Shown: piece after piece, positions 16,101 to 50,889 of the stretch
How positions within the stretch are numbered: the stretch's first letter is position 1
How the letters are laid out: each line of letters begins with the position of its first letter
Assembly (NCBI GenBank): GCA_012295275.1
Contig: CM022665.1
Span: forward strand, 25,913,446-25,977,445
DNA from: Chrysomallon squamiferum
Taxonomy: Eukaryota > Mollusca > Gastropoda > Neomphalida > Peltospiridae
DNA length: 64,000 nt
Direction of reading: 5' to 3'
Notes under the pieces: generated by a model
Told to the model about the DNA's origin: nothing
What the model saw: the letters and a program-made list of their open reading frames with translations, nothing else
The model's database searches: none
Program-made: the position numbers and the translations under genes

Positions 16101-17092
16101 AAATTATTTGTTATTTACAGTTGGCATTTCTGTTATGATGATGAACATAATTCTGACTTGCCTGAAGAGACATTTAACCTCTAAGAAGTACTGAATGGAA
16201 GTGCCACATCAATATTTAATATTTCCTTTCAGAAAGTGAAAATCAGAATGTTTACTGAAATGGAACATTAGAGGGTATAACTTAGCCTAAAGTTTCTGAC
16301 ATTTTTACCTTCTCTATTAATAATGTTTGATTTATGCAGTATTTCTTTTCTAATAGCTTCCAGATGGTAGAGTTATCAAAGTTGGTGGTGAGAGATTTGA
16401 AGCTCCAGAAGCACTGTTTCAACCACATTTGATTAATGTGGAAAATGTTGGTGTTGCTGAACTTCTCTTCAACACGATACAGGCAGCTGACATCGACACA
16501 AGACCTGAGTTCTACAAGCACATTGTTCTGTCTGGAGGCTCCACTATGTATCCTGGCCTGCCAAGTCGACTGGAGAGAGAAATGAAACAACTGTATCTTG
16601 AACGGATATTGAAAGGAGAGACAGCCAAATTATCTGTGAGTTATAAATGATTTCTTGCTTTCTTTTTTTTTCTTTTTTTTATAATCAGTTAGGATTCTTT
16701 AGAGCAGTATTAGTTTTAAAAAAAAAAAAAAATCCTTGGTATTTAAAACTGATGGCAAATGACATTTGCTATATCATCATAATTTATTTATAACATTTTG
16801 AAAAGAAAAAAAATATGGTGGTAGTAGTAACAAAAAAAAACAAAACAAGGGAAATAACTGTTGCAGCATTAGGGAACATCATTGCTAGAATAAATCTTTT
16901 AATTATTTCTTTTTTTAGAAATTCAAAATTCGAATTGAGGATCCACCAAGACGAAAGCACATGGTCTTCCTAGGTGGATCAGTATTAGCAGATATCATGA
17001 GAGACAAGGATAGTTTTTGGTTGACGAGGGCAGAGTATCAGGAACAAGGTGTTAAGTGCTTAGACAAACTAATGAAGCCCATACAGAGCTAG
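10094..17092 (+). CDS. ACTR2: actin-related protein 2 (Arp2/3 complex subunit), complete, 8 exons
   Basis: Coding exons 10094-10141, 11217-11327, 11768-11983, 12217-12289, 12953-13089, 13612-13761, 16357-16635 and 16919-17092 join without frame breaks to 395 residues (human 394). All introns begin GT and end AG. The protein has the actin-fold nucleotide-binding motifs: phosphate loop 1 [14 protein letters not shown] (residues 11-24), phosphate loop 2 [10 protein letters not shown] and adenosine motif [16 protein letters not shown]. Arp2-specific blocks such as [15 protein letters not shown] and [12 protein letters not shown] are intact. Arp2 pairs with Arp3 to form the template for a branched actin filament in the Arp2/3 complex, under control of WASP-family activators, in the cytoplasm. 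The C-terminus (KLMKPIQS) differs from vertebrates. It is transcribed divergently from neudesin. Confidence 0.97.
11217..11327 (+). CDS. ACTR2: ARP2 exon 2 (residues 17-53)
   Basis: Acceptor TTTTTCAG and donor GTAATT. Completes phosphate loop 1 (FVKCGYAG) and encodes [12 protein letters not shown]. Confidence 0.95.
11401..11486 (+). repeat. dispersed intronic repeat, copy A (ARP2 intron 2)
   Basis: Shares the core TTTAACCTCTAAGAAGTACT, the following GAATGGAAGTGCCA and an upstream TGTTATGATG with copies B-D in the same gene. It is nearly identical to copy D over about 85 bp. No coding potential. Probably a fragment of a dispersed non-autonomous element. Confidence 0.7.
11768..11983 (+). CDS. 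ACTR2: ARP2 exon 3 (residues 54-125)
   Basis: Acceptor TTTATAG, donor GTAACA, 72 codons. Encodes LMVGDEAS, the [12 protein letters not shown] block and LLTEPPMNP, all conserved in Arp2. Confidence 0.96.
12217..12289 (+). CDS. ACTR2: ARP2 exon 4 (residues 126-149)
   Basis: Acceptor GTTTCAG, 73 nt, donor GTAAAC; one base carries over to the Gly150 codon. Encodes VMFENYQF and [11 protein letters not shown]. Confidence 0.95.
12457..12550 (+). repeat. dispersed intronic repeat, copy B (ARP2 intron 4)
   Basis: More diverged copy: GTGATGATGAAA, then CCTCTAAGAAGTTCTGAAC. After the core it shares a TTTTGCACATTTTCCT-like stretch with copy C (TTTTGCCCATTTTCCT), so the element may be near 200 bp. Confidence 0.6.
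12953..13089 (+). CDS. ACTR2: ARP2 exon 5 (residues 150-195)
   Basis: Acceptor GTTACAG, donor GTTTGG. Encodes phosphate loop 2 ([10 protein letters not shown]), [11 protein letters not shown] and the [12 protein letters not shown] helix. Confidence 0.96.
13612..13761 (+). CDS. ACTR2: ARP2 exon 6 (residues 196-245)
   Basis: Acceptor GTTCCAG, donor GTAAGT, exactly 50 codons. Encodes [16 protein letters not shown] and [11 protein letters not shown]. Confidence 0.96.
13886..13962. repeat. TTA trinucleotide microsatellite
   Basis: Interrupted (TTA)n with TTTA units in ARP2 intron 6. Confidence 0.9.
14033..14270 (+). repeat. dispersed intronic repeat, copy C (ARP2 intron 6)
   Basis: Contains GTGATGATGAAAATG, the core TTTAACCTCTAAGAAGTCCT and a downstream TTTTGCCCATTTTCCT shared with copy B; probably the longest copy here. 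Confidence 0.6.
14671..14962. repeat. two-copy tandem duplication, period about 162 bp
   Basis: Copy 1 begins near 14674 and copy 2 near 14836, both with CAACTAGAAAGGACTGGCA, then AAAATGATTATATTTCT and TTTTTAATAACTTGTAGGTT, and both end with ATAATATGAATA. They have diverged by scattered substitutions and small indels. It lies within ARP2 intron 6, the longest intron of the gene. Confidence 0.85.
16121..16206 (+). repeat. dispersed intronic repeat, copy D (ARP2 intron 6)
   Basis: Close match to copy A from TTGGCATTTCTGTTATGATG to GAATGGAAGTGCCA, about 150 bp upstream of the exon 7 acceptor, in the same orientation as the other three copies. Confidence 0.7.
16357..16635 (+). CDS. ACTR2: ARP2 exon 7 (residues 246-338)
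   Basis: Acceptor CTAATAG, donor GTGAGT, 93 codons. Encodes [28 protein letters not shown] and the adenosine motif [19 protein letters not shown]. Confidence 0.97.
16919..17092 (+). CDS. ACTR2: ARP2 exon 8 (residues 339-395 and stop)
   Basis: Acceptor TTTTTTAG, 57 codons and TAG. Encodes [20 protein letters not shown] and the C-terminal helix ending MKPIQS. Confidence 0.96.
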   Translation, partial: KFKIRIEDPPRRKHMVFLGGSVLADIMRDKDSFWLTRAEYQEQGVKCLDKLMKPIQS

Positions 17093-18006
17093 TTGCATGG
17101 TTGAGGTGGACACACAACCTTTCAGACTGACACTTTAAATACACATTTCCATATTCTTCCACCACAGAGACATTGATATAACTCATAACGAGTGAAATTT
17201 CCAGATTATTATTAGTTGCAAGACTTCATTTTTTGTTCTTTTTCTCTCTCCTCCTTTCTTCTTCTGTAAACATATAACAAATGTTATCTTGATTGCTCCT
17301 CAGTGTATGGCTACGTGCCTGAGACATTTCTTTTAGATTTTATTTCTTTAATTAGTCCAAATGTAGCATAATACTTTACTTATTATTTATTTTTATTCTT
17401 TTTAATCATTTAAGTAAAACACATTGTAAATGACTTTTCTCTTTGCAAAAATATTTCAGATTAATATATGTTACTCTACATGTAAACACCAAACACTGCT
17501 TATTTTTAGTTATTAACTTTGTTATTATTCCTGAATTTAATTAGGAACTGTCTTGTTTTTTTGTTGTAAATAGAAATTATAAAATGTAACCTGCTCAGTA
17601 TCTCATCATGATTGAAAATGTTCTAAATTTTATTTACACACAAGATGCTGCTTAAATGTGATTTTTACTTTTTACTTCCTACTCAAGAATTACATTTGCT
17701 GGACAAATGAAATGGAAATGACTGAAGAAAGCAGACAATGCCAAGTTAACTATTAATCCTCAATACACGGACATTATAGATTAATTACTGAATACATTTG
17801 CATTAATTTGTTCTGAAATAACAATTCTGAAAACATAATTCCAGTAAATAATACTGACAAGTTGATTGTTTATTATTTCAGATAAATCTATTAATATATA
17901 CTTGTGTGTATTTACATTATAGCTGATGAAAGAAAATTACTTTAACAAATGATAGGATGTAGTTTTTGAAATTTTGTTCAAAATTCTGTTTCTTGATTTT
18001 TTAATT

Positions 18007-18044
<38 letters not shown>

Positions 18045-19165
18045 ATGTATATCCTGTAACTTGGCAACTTATTCAATTAGCTCTGCTTGTATGTAATTAG
18101 CATCAACATAGGCTTTGGCTGTACAGTGCATTGAGGTGCAGGTCACAGTTTTCACTTTCTGTGGATTAACATTTGATTATCATAAAATGTGATTTAAATA
18201 ATTTGCTTTTATTTTGTATATTAGGTTGCATAACATAAGAGTGCTTTTGTTGAGGTTGACATTTGTATTTGAAAGTTATTACCACATTTTTACTTTAGAA
18301 TTATTCCCAGCATTATCATTTTGTCGGATTTTAAAGGACAGGATTATCAAAAAATAGGAAAATAAATATTGCCAGTAATAGTTATATAGGAGTAAACTGT
18401 CTAAATTTAAATCTAATATTTTTGAAAAAAAACAAAACAAACATTTATGTATAAAATGTTATTTTTTCACTACTTATTGTGTCTAGATTTCATTGTAACT
18501 AACAATATTTGTAACTAGTGAGCTTATTTAATATTTTATAAAGTATTTTTCCTGCATTATGTAGAACATGTTACATTTTCATTTTTTATTTACAAATCAT
18601 ACTGAAATGTAGATACACTGAACTACGTGAAAGTTTTGAGATTTTTCTGTAACATAGCATTGGTTGTTTTTGACAAGTAAATCGTTTAAGAATCATATTC
18701 TCTATGCAATTGAAAAATTATGTTAAATCAAGTACCTCACAAGTAAATAAAATACAAGCATGTATGGGTTTTTTTCTTTCTTCTTCCTCAACCATTGCTG
18801 TGTTAAATGGTAATATTTAGTTGCTGGTTTTGATTGTTTTCATGCTTTCACCTACTTCATTTGTATTAAGATGGACAAGAACTGAACTCTGTGGTGGACA
18901 TTTTCTTATGTGTGATATTTTATATACCGTATTACACAAATGGTTGAAAATAATAACCAATAAAGGATGACAACTGCTAAGATGAATTCTTGATCCTTAA
19001 GAAGAAAATATTTATGAAAATGGACCTGTATATAGAAAAATGGTCCTGATTATTTTATGGAATTGCATTTTATTACAAATGTACATTATTATCAAAGATG
19101 TAGCATATTGTTACTTCTTATACGTATAATATTTGTATGCAATAAATTAACTGGCTCATGTGTTG
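17093..19165 (+). other. ACTR2: ARP2 3' untranslated region (inferred extent)
   Basis: From the TAG to just past the best polyadenylation signal. No further open frame continues the protein. It includes a TA dinucleotide run at about 18012-18038. An earlier AATAAA at 18746-18751, followed by a T/G-rich stretch, could give a shorter form. Confidence 0.6.
19141..19146 (+). terminator. ACTR2: polyadenylation signal of ARP2
   Basis: AATAAA followed within about 20 nt by a G/T-rich element (TGTTGTGTTTTTG), the expected downstream element for cleavage. Among several AATAAA hexamers in this AT-rich tail it has the best context. Confidence 0.55.
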
Positions 19166-21344
19166 TGTTTTTGATTTGTTTTCATACTAACATTCATTAA
19201 ACAAATGTATTCTATTAAAATGCCATTCAAAATGATAAGACAGCTAAACAGAAGTGTAGTTTTTCATGATTACACTACACAAATGTGCAGTATTTTTATT
19301 TTAGTTTTTCCACAATATCTGATTTGTTTAATCACTGATAGAATCACCATTCTCTGTGGCCTCTTACCATTTATCAATGAGCTGGTGTTGGTGTGAACAG
19401 ATGGGTATGTGATATTTGTTTTGTGTGTTACTGCATATACTTGGTTATGTTGCATAAAATCGTTTACACCAAAGATTATAGCCAAATAGTGTTAATAAGC
19501 AAACTTTATAATTTAAAGCACTACTAATAAGTTTTCAGTACCTTATTTGCTGTAGCTCATTTTCAATATTACTCAGGTGTGTGTGTGTCATGAGTTCAAA
19601 TAAGATATATATAAATACATGCCTGCACACATAAAACTATAACAGTATACAAATTAAGCTTATTTGTTTATATTATCAGTTATATTTAAATCCATTCGTT
19701 ATACCAGACCATTATTAGTTATTTTTATTTTAACAGAATAAAATGAATCAAGTGAATGATAACCTTATTTGTATTAAAATTTTATTTAAAAATATAGATA
19801 TATCTGACATTTAAAATCTTATTTAGAATCTTTAAATAAAGTTTGTGTTCAGGTAAAATAATTCTATTGTTGACAGTCCAACCACTTTATTTTTACACAC
19901 CTAGGATGAAGTTCCTTTACATAAGTCTATATGTTTTAAAAATATAAAAAAAATATATAAAAAAATACTTGTGATTTGTTATTAGAGAAACATCTGAACC
20001 AATTTTTTTATGAATTTCAATTTTAAAAAATGCAATTACAATATATTATGTAAAGAATCAGTTTTAGAGACTGAAAAACATTTCATTTTTATAAAGAATG
20101 TATTGTTAAGCAGTAGTGTGTGAAGTAGTTTTTATGTAGTTTCAAAAATAACAAAACAAATGACATTTTAGATAACTTTTATTTTTCTACATTTCATGGT
20201 AAATGGCAGTTTAGGTTTAAACGGCCATATTTATTTTATTTTGTATTTTACATTCTGAAACAAAACGAAAAAAAAAAAGAATGCACACTTTTATCTCCAT
20301 GCTAAAATAAAAAGCATGGATGTATCAACAATATAATGATGATCAAAGAAACACATGGGTGATGTATTGCACTCATTTTGTCTTTTAGACATAGCTGCAT
20401 TTAAAAAAAAACAGAGAAAAAAACACACAAAAAAAAACCACTACTGATATTTTCTAATAAAAACAGCAAAAATATCCATTCAGTTTACCTTTAATCCAGT
20501 GCCTTTTTAGTGGAATTTTACAAAAACGAACTCGTGGCACATAATATATGTGTTATTTGAGTGTTTTTGATTCAACCACTAGTCTAATAATATGTGTACA
20601 AAGTTTACAGATCATTTCGGAGAAATTAAGCTCTAGGAAAAATCCAGTGTAGGAGCTGAAAGAAAAAAGTTTATGTTGGAAGAACAGCTGTTAAAGGCCT
20701 ACCTGGTGCTGAGAGTAAAGCAAGTTAATCATATAAAAACTTTCAAAATTAATCTGAATAACTTCATCATTGTTACAAAAAAAAATGTCTTATTTTTAGC
20801 ATTTTTAAAATTTATATTTTGATATAGATTGGTGAAAACAATTTAAAATAAATTTAACATTTTACTTTTTAAATAACTCTTTATATATTATTACCATTTA
20901 TATTGTGTTTTAAACTAGTCTCATCAATTAATATAATTTTACTAACATTTACTTCAGTTATTGAACTAAACTTTTAATTTACAGACCACTACTTCAGTGC
21001 AATTGTTTTTAAATATTTCACTTCAAAAGTTTTAGCCTTACTGACAATTCTGCACGATAATTTAATAGTAACATTTTACTTAAATTAGTCTATTAACTCA
21101 ATCATACAGAACTTAATTATTATTTATGATTTTTTGAAAACTGGGAAATAACAATGGAATTATATATTTTTATTTCGTTAGCATTTTAGAACATTTTTTG
21201 ATTTGTCTGTTGGAGACAACCTGTCTTCTCATGGTATTCAGTTTTTGCCATTTTAAATATTGTAACAACATTGATACATTTTATAATGGTTTTTTTTTTT
21301 TCTTCCAATAAAGATAATCTTTGAAAAATTAAATTTAAATAACA

Positions 21345-21347
21345 AAA

Positions 21348-21392
<45 letters not shown>

Positions 21393-21393
21393 T
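21345..21393. repeat. ATT trinucleotide microsatellite
   Basis: About 16 near-perfect ATT units followed by a T and GTT run. Confidence 0.9.
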
Positions 21394-22128
21394 TTTTGTT
21401 GTTGTTGTTTTTAATGCTTATTAATGTTCTGTCAAAGAATTTTTAAAATAGTCATAGGAAACAAATGCATTTGCCATTATTTTGCGATTTCTCATTTGCT
21501 TCATTATTTTATAATTAAGAACAAGGTATGTTTATATATATATATATATATATTCTTATTATGCAAAGATAAATTTAAAAATTAAATTTACATAATTAAT
21601 CAATGTATTTTTATTAAATATTTGATTCAGTTTATGAATGAAAAAAAATAATAACGCATTAATTATTCTTCTGCGGTTTTCCTGTTGTCTTTATCTGACA
21701 TATATTTGTGATTTGAAAGTAAAATAAATTAATATTTCAAAAACATATAGGATTCTGCAGGCTTCCAGTTTTGTGAAATATTTGTCAGTACTTTTAAGTC
21801 TGATATGCTGGGGAGAAAATGGGGAATAAAAGATGTATTTTGATATAATTATGATAATAATAAATACATTTCAAATCATACTTTGTACATCTTTTTTTTT
21901 TTATCTTCTAAAATTTTAGTGCTGATGTTTAATATTAATTTCAACATGTTGTATATATAAATAAAATTACAATAATCAATAATTGTTTGATATTTTTTCT
22001 TTACATTCCAGTGTATATCCAATATTTAGAAAGAAATAATAATAATAATAATAATAATATTTATAATTATTATTTATTATTTTCTAGTTAATATATATTT
22101 AATTGGTTTTTCATCTATTTTATAATCT

Positions 22129-22129
<1 letters not shown>

Positions 22130-22160
<31 letters not shown>
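22130..22160. repeat. TG dinucleotide microsatellite
   Basis: Perfect (GT)n of about 15 units. Confidence 0.95.
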
Positions 22161-22162
<2 letters not shown>

Positions 22163-24743
22163 AGTATAAATTATACAAAAATAACATTAATTTCTAGTCA
22201 CAAGTATAAAATTTTTAAAAATAAATACTATCAGGTTTATTTATATTATTTCATTAAAACCTAATTAGACTAATGACAAAGCAAATAGTATTTTAAAATT
22301 TAACCACTTAGTTTAATTTCCAGCTCTGACTGTAACAATAATCTGTAAGTATGAGAAATTGATCAGTTATTTGTGTGTTATATAATAATTTTAATCAACA
22401 AACATCATTAAGAAGGTGTCTTAAAAAATAAGTCTTTATTTCTTATGTTAATTCTGAATAAATAAATGAAGAAATAGAGATTTTATTTTTAAATAATGCA
22501 AGATAAAAGTTATAAAATAATAAAGAAATACTTACTTAACTATGATAATGGTGTAAAAACAAAAAAAAACAATACAAAAAATCTTTGAAATATTAATGTT
22601 AAGTTTGTCCAAGATTTGGAATCGCTATTCCTAACCCTATAAAATTACAAAATAATGAAAGGAAACATTTTTGAATTGGGAATGTAAAATTTCAACACAT
22701 CTAGTTTTATTTTCTGTTGATTAAATCAGTATGATTACCAAAATCATTCGAAATGAATAATGAGCCATGCTTTTAAAAAAATGTAATCTTATTAAAAAAA
22801 AATAATAATAAAAAAAAAATAATAATAAAAAAATGAAATTAAAAAATCAGGAAGAAAACATAAGAAAGGAAAGAAGAAAAAAAAATTCAATAAACTGTTA
22901 ATAGTTTAGAGAGTTACATTAAATAACAATTTCCTAAATTCATTCATAAATGAACATTATTTTACACATACTATGTACATCCAGGTTTACTTGCAAAAAT
23001 GAGCAGTAAACCCGAATGCCAGCTTTACAAGAATGTTAATAAATATAATAATAAATTGTTTTTCCATTTTCTTGAAATAAGAAATAACTCTCTTAGAAAA
23101 ATAATTTAAGATACTGACACGTCAAAATAAACTAAACTAGAAACAATTATGAGAGGTAAAAAACAAAAACAAAAAGAGAACAAATCTAGAAAATGAAACT
23201 AAAATAAAAAATTTTTTAAAATGTTTTAATTATTGAAATGATACCTGAGATGAAAGTATAGTACCCTGTTTAAAAACAATAATAATAAAAAAAAAAAAAA
23301 AAATTACTATAATCAACAGTTACTTTCATGTATTGCAAAAATTATTTGCCAGGATTATAATTTATTGAATTTAATTTCTGTAATAAAACCCATGATTCTG
23401 ACATTATACCTCATTTTCATTTGTGTAAATTTGTATTTTTAATAAAGCTGTATTTATATTACAAAGTTTTAATTTGTGTAAATTCATTTAAGAAAAACAA
23501 AAACAAAAACAAAAATAACAGATTCATGTGTGTAAAATATTACTTTGACATCCTAATATATGTTACAGATGTCACCTATTAATATTTATACGTAAAAGAT
23601 CATCACCTACAGTTTATAATATTTCTAAGGCAAAACATTTTCAAACTAATTATATACAAATCAAAAGCCTTAGCCTTGATATAATTCTTTCCACAAATTT
23701 TAAATACTTAAATTCGTAGACTGCATGCTGTTTTATAACTTATACTGATGCATCAAGAAATATGGTGAATATTTCAGAAAATGACAATAAAAAATAAAAA
23801 AAATTCAGAATGATGTTGATAATTACATGTACTATAAAGGAATGCTCATGTAGATATTAGTATTATTTATTATTATTATTTATTTATTTATTATTGTTTT
23901 AAACTTTTGCACTCAGTAAGGCAAATCTGACAATAAGCTAAATGTTTAAACTGAGCATACTAGCAGCTTGATCTAAAATAACCTTCAAAAACAGCAGCTT
24001 CACTCGCATACAGTCCACACACAGACACACACACACATACACACATACGTGTATGTATTCATAGAATACATACACGTACATACAAACAGCAAGTTTTAAA
24101 AATGTATTTTTTATCATTATTATTAATTTAATATGCAACAATTTTTCCTTAATGCATTGTCAGTGAAAAACAAACATGCCAAAAAAACAAAATAATTTTA
24201 AAAAAAATGCACAATTAGATATAAGTTAATTATAAGATGGTTTTACATAATATCGGTAACAGAGCATGAATCACAAACAATGATCAAATGTACAAATAGC
24301 AAAGTGAAGATATCAAGGCTGAGCATATGCAGTATTCTTTAAAATGATGAAAGTCAACAGCAAAACTTGACCATGTTTCTCAAAATGCAAATACTATTTA
24401 ATGAAATTTGACATGTAACATGTATCATTATAAGATCTATTTTTAGTTTTCATCATCAAACAGTCAGTCTTACTTGTAGCAATATTATCACTAAATAATT
24501 TCTATTAATTTACTTCTGCATCCTCTAAAAAAAAAATAATAATAATAATAATAAAATAAAATAAAATGAAACAAAATGATAATGGGAAGTAGTGATGTAG
24601 TAAGTAAAATCTACAAAATGAATCATTATATGAAGTAAATAGTTGTTTAATCTTAAATATAAAATCATTCAAAAATATAACAATTTTTGAAAAAACTATA
24701 AAAAACAAAACAAAAAAAACATACTTAGAAAAATTGGTCTTGT

Positions 24744-24785
24744 GAAAAAAAAAAAAAAAAAAAAAAAAATAATAATAATAATAAA
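24744..24785. repeat. poly-A plus AAT run
   Basis: About 24 A residues followed by AAT units; it might be a retroposon tail, but no body is recognisable beside it. Confidence 0.7.
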
Positions 24786-25299
24786 ATTGTAGTATGTCTG
24801 AGAAAACAACAACAACCTAACAAAAACAAATGAAGATTAGAATGTAATTATTACTATATAATGAATGCAGACATTGAAATAGAACCACGACTACTGAACT
24901 TTAATTAATTAATTAATTAATTAACATACTGGTTTGGCACTTAACTAATAAGTCTCTTTCAGAATGCTGGCTATTAAATGCCACTGAGTCTGGTTTCAGT
25001 AAACAACGTATTTCTGCCATGATGAACAAACATATTTAATTATCACATAACCGACTCGATGATGCTGTCTACCTATGGTCTGATGACAATAAAGCATCAC
25101 TGAGATCAAAATCAATGACTGGTGACCCCTTCATGTAAGGCGATTCTTTACAATAATGTACAGCGAAATCCTGAGGAAACTTACATACAATATCACTGTT
25201 CTAGACAAAAATAAACTAAATAGGATCATGCACAACAGAACAAACTGTTACTTATGTTTCCCTTACCTAGGAAATATCAAGGACTGTACATACAGATTC

Positions 25300-25870
25300 A
25301 GTCTATATTTTATAATATCTGAATGTTTATAATGTATATTTAACAATATGTTAATGTTCATACTATGTATTTTATAATAATATTATGTGAATGAACATCT
25401 AATATATTTTATGTACTATGTGAATGTACATCTAATATATTTTATAATATATGAATGTACATGTAATATATTAAATAATATATGGATATACATCTAATAT
25501 ATTAAATAATATATGAATGTACATCTAATATATTAAATAATATATGAATGTACATCTAATATATTAAATAATATATGAATGTACATCTAATATATTTTAT
25601 GGTATATGAATGTACATCTAATATATTTTATAATGTATGAATATACATCTAATATTTTTTTACAATATAAGAATGCACATACCTTGTATCTTACAATATA
25701 TATATATATATATAAAATATATTTTATATATATATAAAATATATTTTATAATATTTGAATGTTTATATTTTTTTATTGTTTTTGAATGTTCATAAAATAT
25801 GTTTTATAATGCACGAATGTATATACAATATATTTTATAATATTTTAATGACTATTCATACAATGTATCT
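25300..25870. repeat. AT-rich minisatellite, unit about 31 bp
   Basis: Repeated units contain GAATGTACATCTAATATATT followed by a variable TTATAATAT or AAATAATAT spacer. The central copies (about 25400-25640) are nearly identical; those at the edges are degenerate, with GTTCATA or ACATACAAT variants. At least 12 units can be followed. Confidence 0.85.
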
Positions 25871-26773
25871 TTTTATTATTTCATATTTTTACTACTTAGA
25901 TACATCTGAAAATTAAGATCACAATTCAACATTAATATATAAGTGGTGGAGTTCTCAAAACAGTTTGAAAGCCTAAACTGTTTGTTATTTGATATTTATA
26001 TCTCAAGTAAGTATTTAAAATAATAATAATTTCTATGGAAATATAATTATAGAAATGCATATATATTTTGAAAGAAAGAAAAATGTACTTTTTAATTTTT
26101 ATGTGTCAGTTATAAAATCCAATAAGATATTTCTTCTAAATGCCAAATTATACTAGTGTATTTCAGTCTAAAAATGTTGATGTATTTTGTTTAATTATAT
26201 AAATGAATTCTGTTTTATTTTATATATATATATATATTGTAAACAAGTGTTTTTATATTACACAAATCTGAGTGTTGTGATGATCCCATATAGTGTTTGT
26301 AATTTCAGATTTTAAAATTTAATTAACTCTAAAATTAAAAATAAACAACAAACAATTCCTCAGAATTAGCCAATTTGGTTAATCTCACAAAGTTGAAATG
26401 AAAGTTCTTGTGCTACTACACAGAGTTGATTTTTACTTTGTACAAGATAATGAACAAAAGTCATATTGTCTTGCTTTGTTCAGCTTGTGGGTTGTAAAAT
26501 TTACCCATTTGGTCCAAATATAAAGTGATCTCTACACACACAAACTGATTCCTCATTCATATGTGCCTATTATCACATTATAATCACTAAAACATTCTTC
26601 TGTTGATGCCACAATGTGAATGTCATTTATCAACCACTCTTTTAGATTTCCTAGCAAATTAAAGCCTTTCTGTTTTCTTTTAGTTTTCCATCCATCTCTT
26701 TCTTACTTTCATTCTTTTTCCGTCTTGAGCTTTCACTCACTACAGCATCTACACATGGATGTGCATAGGTTCT

Positions 26774-48877
<22,104 letters not shown>

Positions 48878-48916
48878 CTAAAATAAATAATAATAAAATA
48901 ATTAAATGTTAATGGA

Positions 48917-48918
<2 letters not shown>

Positions 48919-48945
<27 letters not shown>
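48919..48945. repeat. CA dinucleotide microsatellite
   Basis: About 13 AC units, some 40 bp from the exon at 48771-48877. Confidence 0.95.
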
Positions 48946-48947
<2 letters not shown>

Positions 48948-49848
48948 CATATGCATCCATGTGCACCTTTTCCTGACTATGGGAAAATGAATATGAAAAG
49001 ATCTCTTGGTCTAAAAACATTTAAGTATCTTGTAACCTAATGACTTCAAGGTGTCTAGCATGCAAAAACCTAAGAGAGGAAAGCCATCCCTCTCTCTAGT
49101 GATCTTCTTCTACGAATATATGTATAATTTTTATTAGAGAATGGTTATCTTTTTCCAGTAATATAAATTATATAATTTTTGTATACCAAACTGTTCAAAC
49201 ATGCGTATCATGGGGAAAACTTCAGGCTCCGCTAAAGAGTTTTTTGTTGTTTTTTTAACAATATCAGTAAGGCATATTTTATATATACTTTCTACAGATA
49301 GAATTTGATGCATGAATTGTGAAACAGTGGCTGAAAATGTTAATGTATGAAAAGGTTCACCAAGGAGTTACAGCTCCTGTAACTTATAGAACACCATTAA
49401 AATAGCTTCTATTGGATTACAAGTTTAAATAAAGGACCATTTTGAAAGCTGTTAAAATGTGATTGGTGACAGCAAGGGTATTCAATATGTATGACTTACA
49501 AGCTTGTTTTCTCTTTTTCAACTTCATTGTTTAATATTTTATAAACTTGCTGGGTCTCATAGGTGTAGCTTAAATAGTCAGCCAACGTTATAAACAGATT
49601 ATTATTTTCTATGATCTGATGATTTCTCATCTTTTGTTCAGTGAATATAAAAATGAAACAAGATCAAACAGAATAATAATAAAAATAGTAATGATGATGA
49701 TGACAATATTAAGAATAATAATGCCAGTATCAACAATAATGATAACAACAGCAACACTAGCAAGCTAAATAAATAAAAAAAATCGTAAGAAAAAGACAAC
49801 AATAACAATAACAAAATAATAATAATAATAATAACAATTACAACAATG

Positions 49849-49985
49849 CATACATACATACATATACACACATATTTATTTACACATACATGCATGCATA
49901 AATTCACACATACATGCACACATACACCTACATACATACATACATACACACATACATATATACATACATACATATACACAATAGC
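49849..49985. repeat. CATA tetranucleotide microsatellite
   Basis: ACAT units with CACA interruptions, preceded by AAT/AAC-rich sequence (49670-49845). Confidence 0.9.
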
Positions 49986-50095
49986 AGCAAAACAAACTTT
50001 TCCCACTGCAACCAATATGTCCAAACAATCTCCATACAACACTCTTTTGTTCCTTGCATAATTCAGTTAAACAAGTGTTGAAAGTTCAGTCATTA

Positions 50096-50157
50096 ATCTA
50101 TGAAATCACAAATCTATGAAATCAAACATCTGTGAAATCACAAATCTATGAAATCAT
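50096..50157. repeat. 16-bp minisatellite
   Basis: Four units of ATCTATGAAATCACAA with few changes. Confidence 0.85.
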
Positions 50158-50889
50158 CCAGGTACAAGCAGGTTCTGACTCAATTAGGCTGTCAGAAGAC
50201 AAAAGGAATCCATTAAATATAATAACTTAAAGCTGCAATTAATTACTTGTACTTTTAGATGCAGCTGAACTTTCTTTTGATGCTTTTTTTCCCCTCCGAC
50301 CTTCTTGTTGCTATGGATGAATCATAGATTCTTCTGTCTACTTTTCTACTGAATTAAGTTAGAACCTGGCTGCAGAAAATATTTGATTGTTTCTATGTTT
50401 TAATTGTTATGAACGTTTATTATTGATATGAAGGCTGGAACATAAATAAATCATTGATATTAAAACCTTTACAAGTTAGTTAATTTAATTCTTTTTTCAA
50501 CTTTAGTATTGTTTTTCAGTATTATTATAAATTTTTAATACTGAGACGAAGACAAGAACATATTTCAAGGATATTAAAACCTATATATGAATTTTTTTTT
50601 TCTTCTTACATTAAGTCTATATTTCTTTAAACTTGATGACTGGTGCAAAGTTCTACATATACGTCAGTCAAAATGAATAAAATTAAAGTTTAATTTATAA
50701 TTATATTTCAGATTTTGCAGCATATATGTGTGCATATAATTTTATGTGTGTGTATATATATGGGTACACATTTCTATCTGTTTGTGACAGAGAAAGTAGA
50801 AAGACAAAATTATACAGCATTCCTCACAATATACATGTAAATGATACAGTGATTATTAGCATAATTAACAAAGCAGTAAAAATAACATT

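Larger units (their letters stand above)
19166..26773. other. intergenic region between ARP2 and the RGS7-like gene
   Basis: The two genes converge here. The DNA is AT-rich with many poly-A, TTA, AAT and TA tracts, and I found no exon with believable splice sites and protein-like content. The distal part (about 26200-26773) probably holds the 3'UTR of the longer RGS7-like transcript; a minus-strand AATAAA lies at 26214-26219. Confidence 0.6.
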
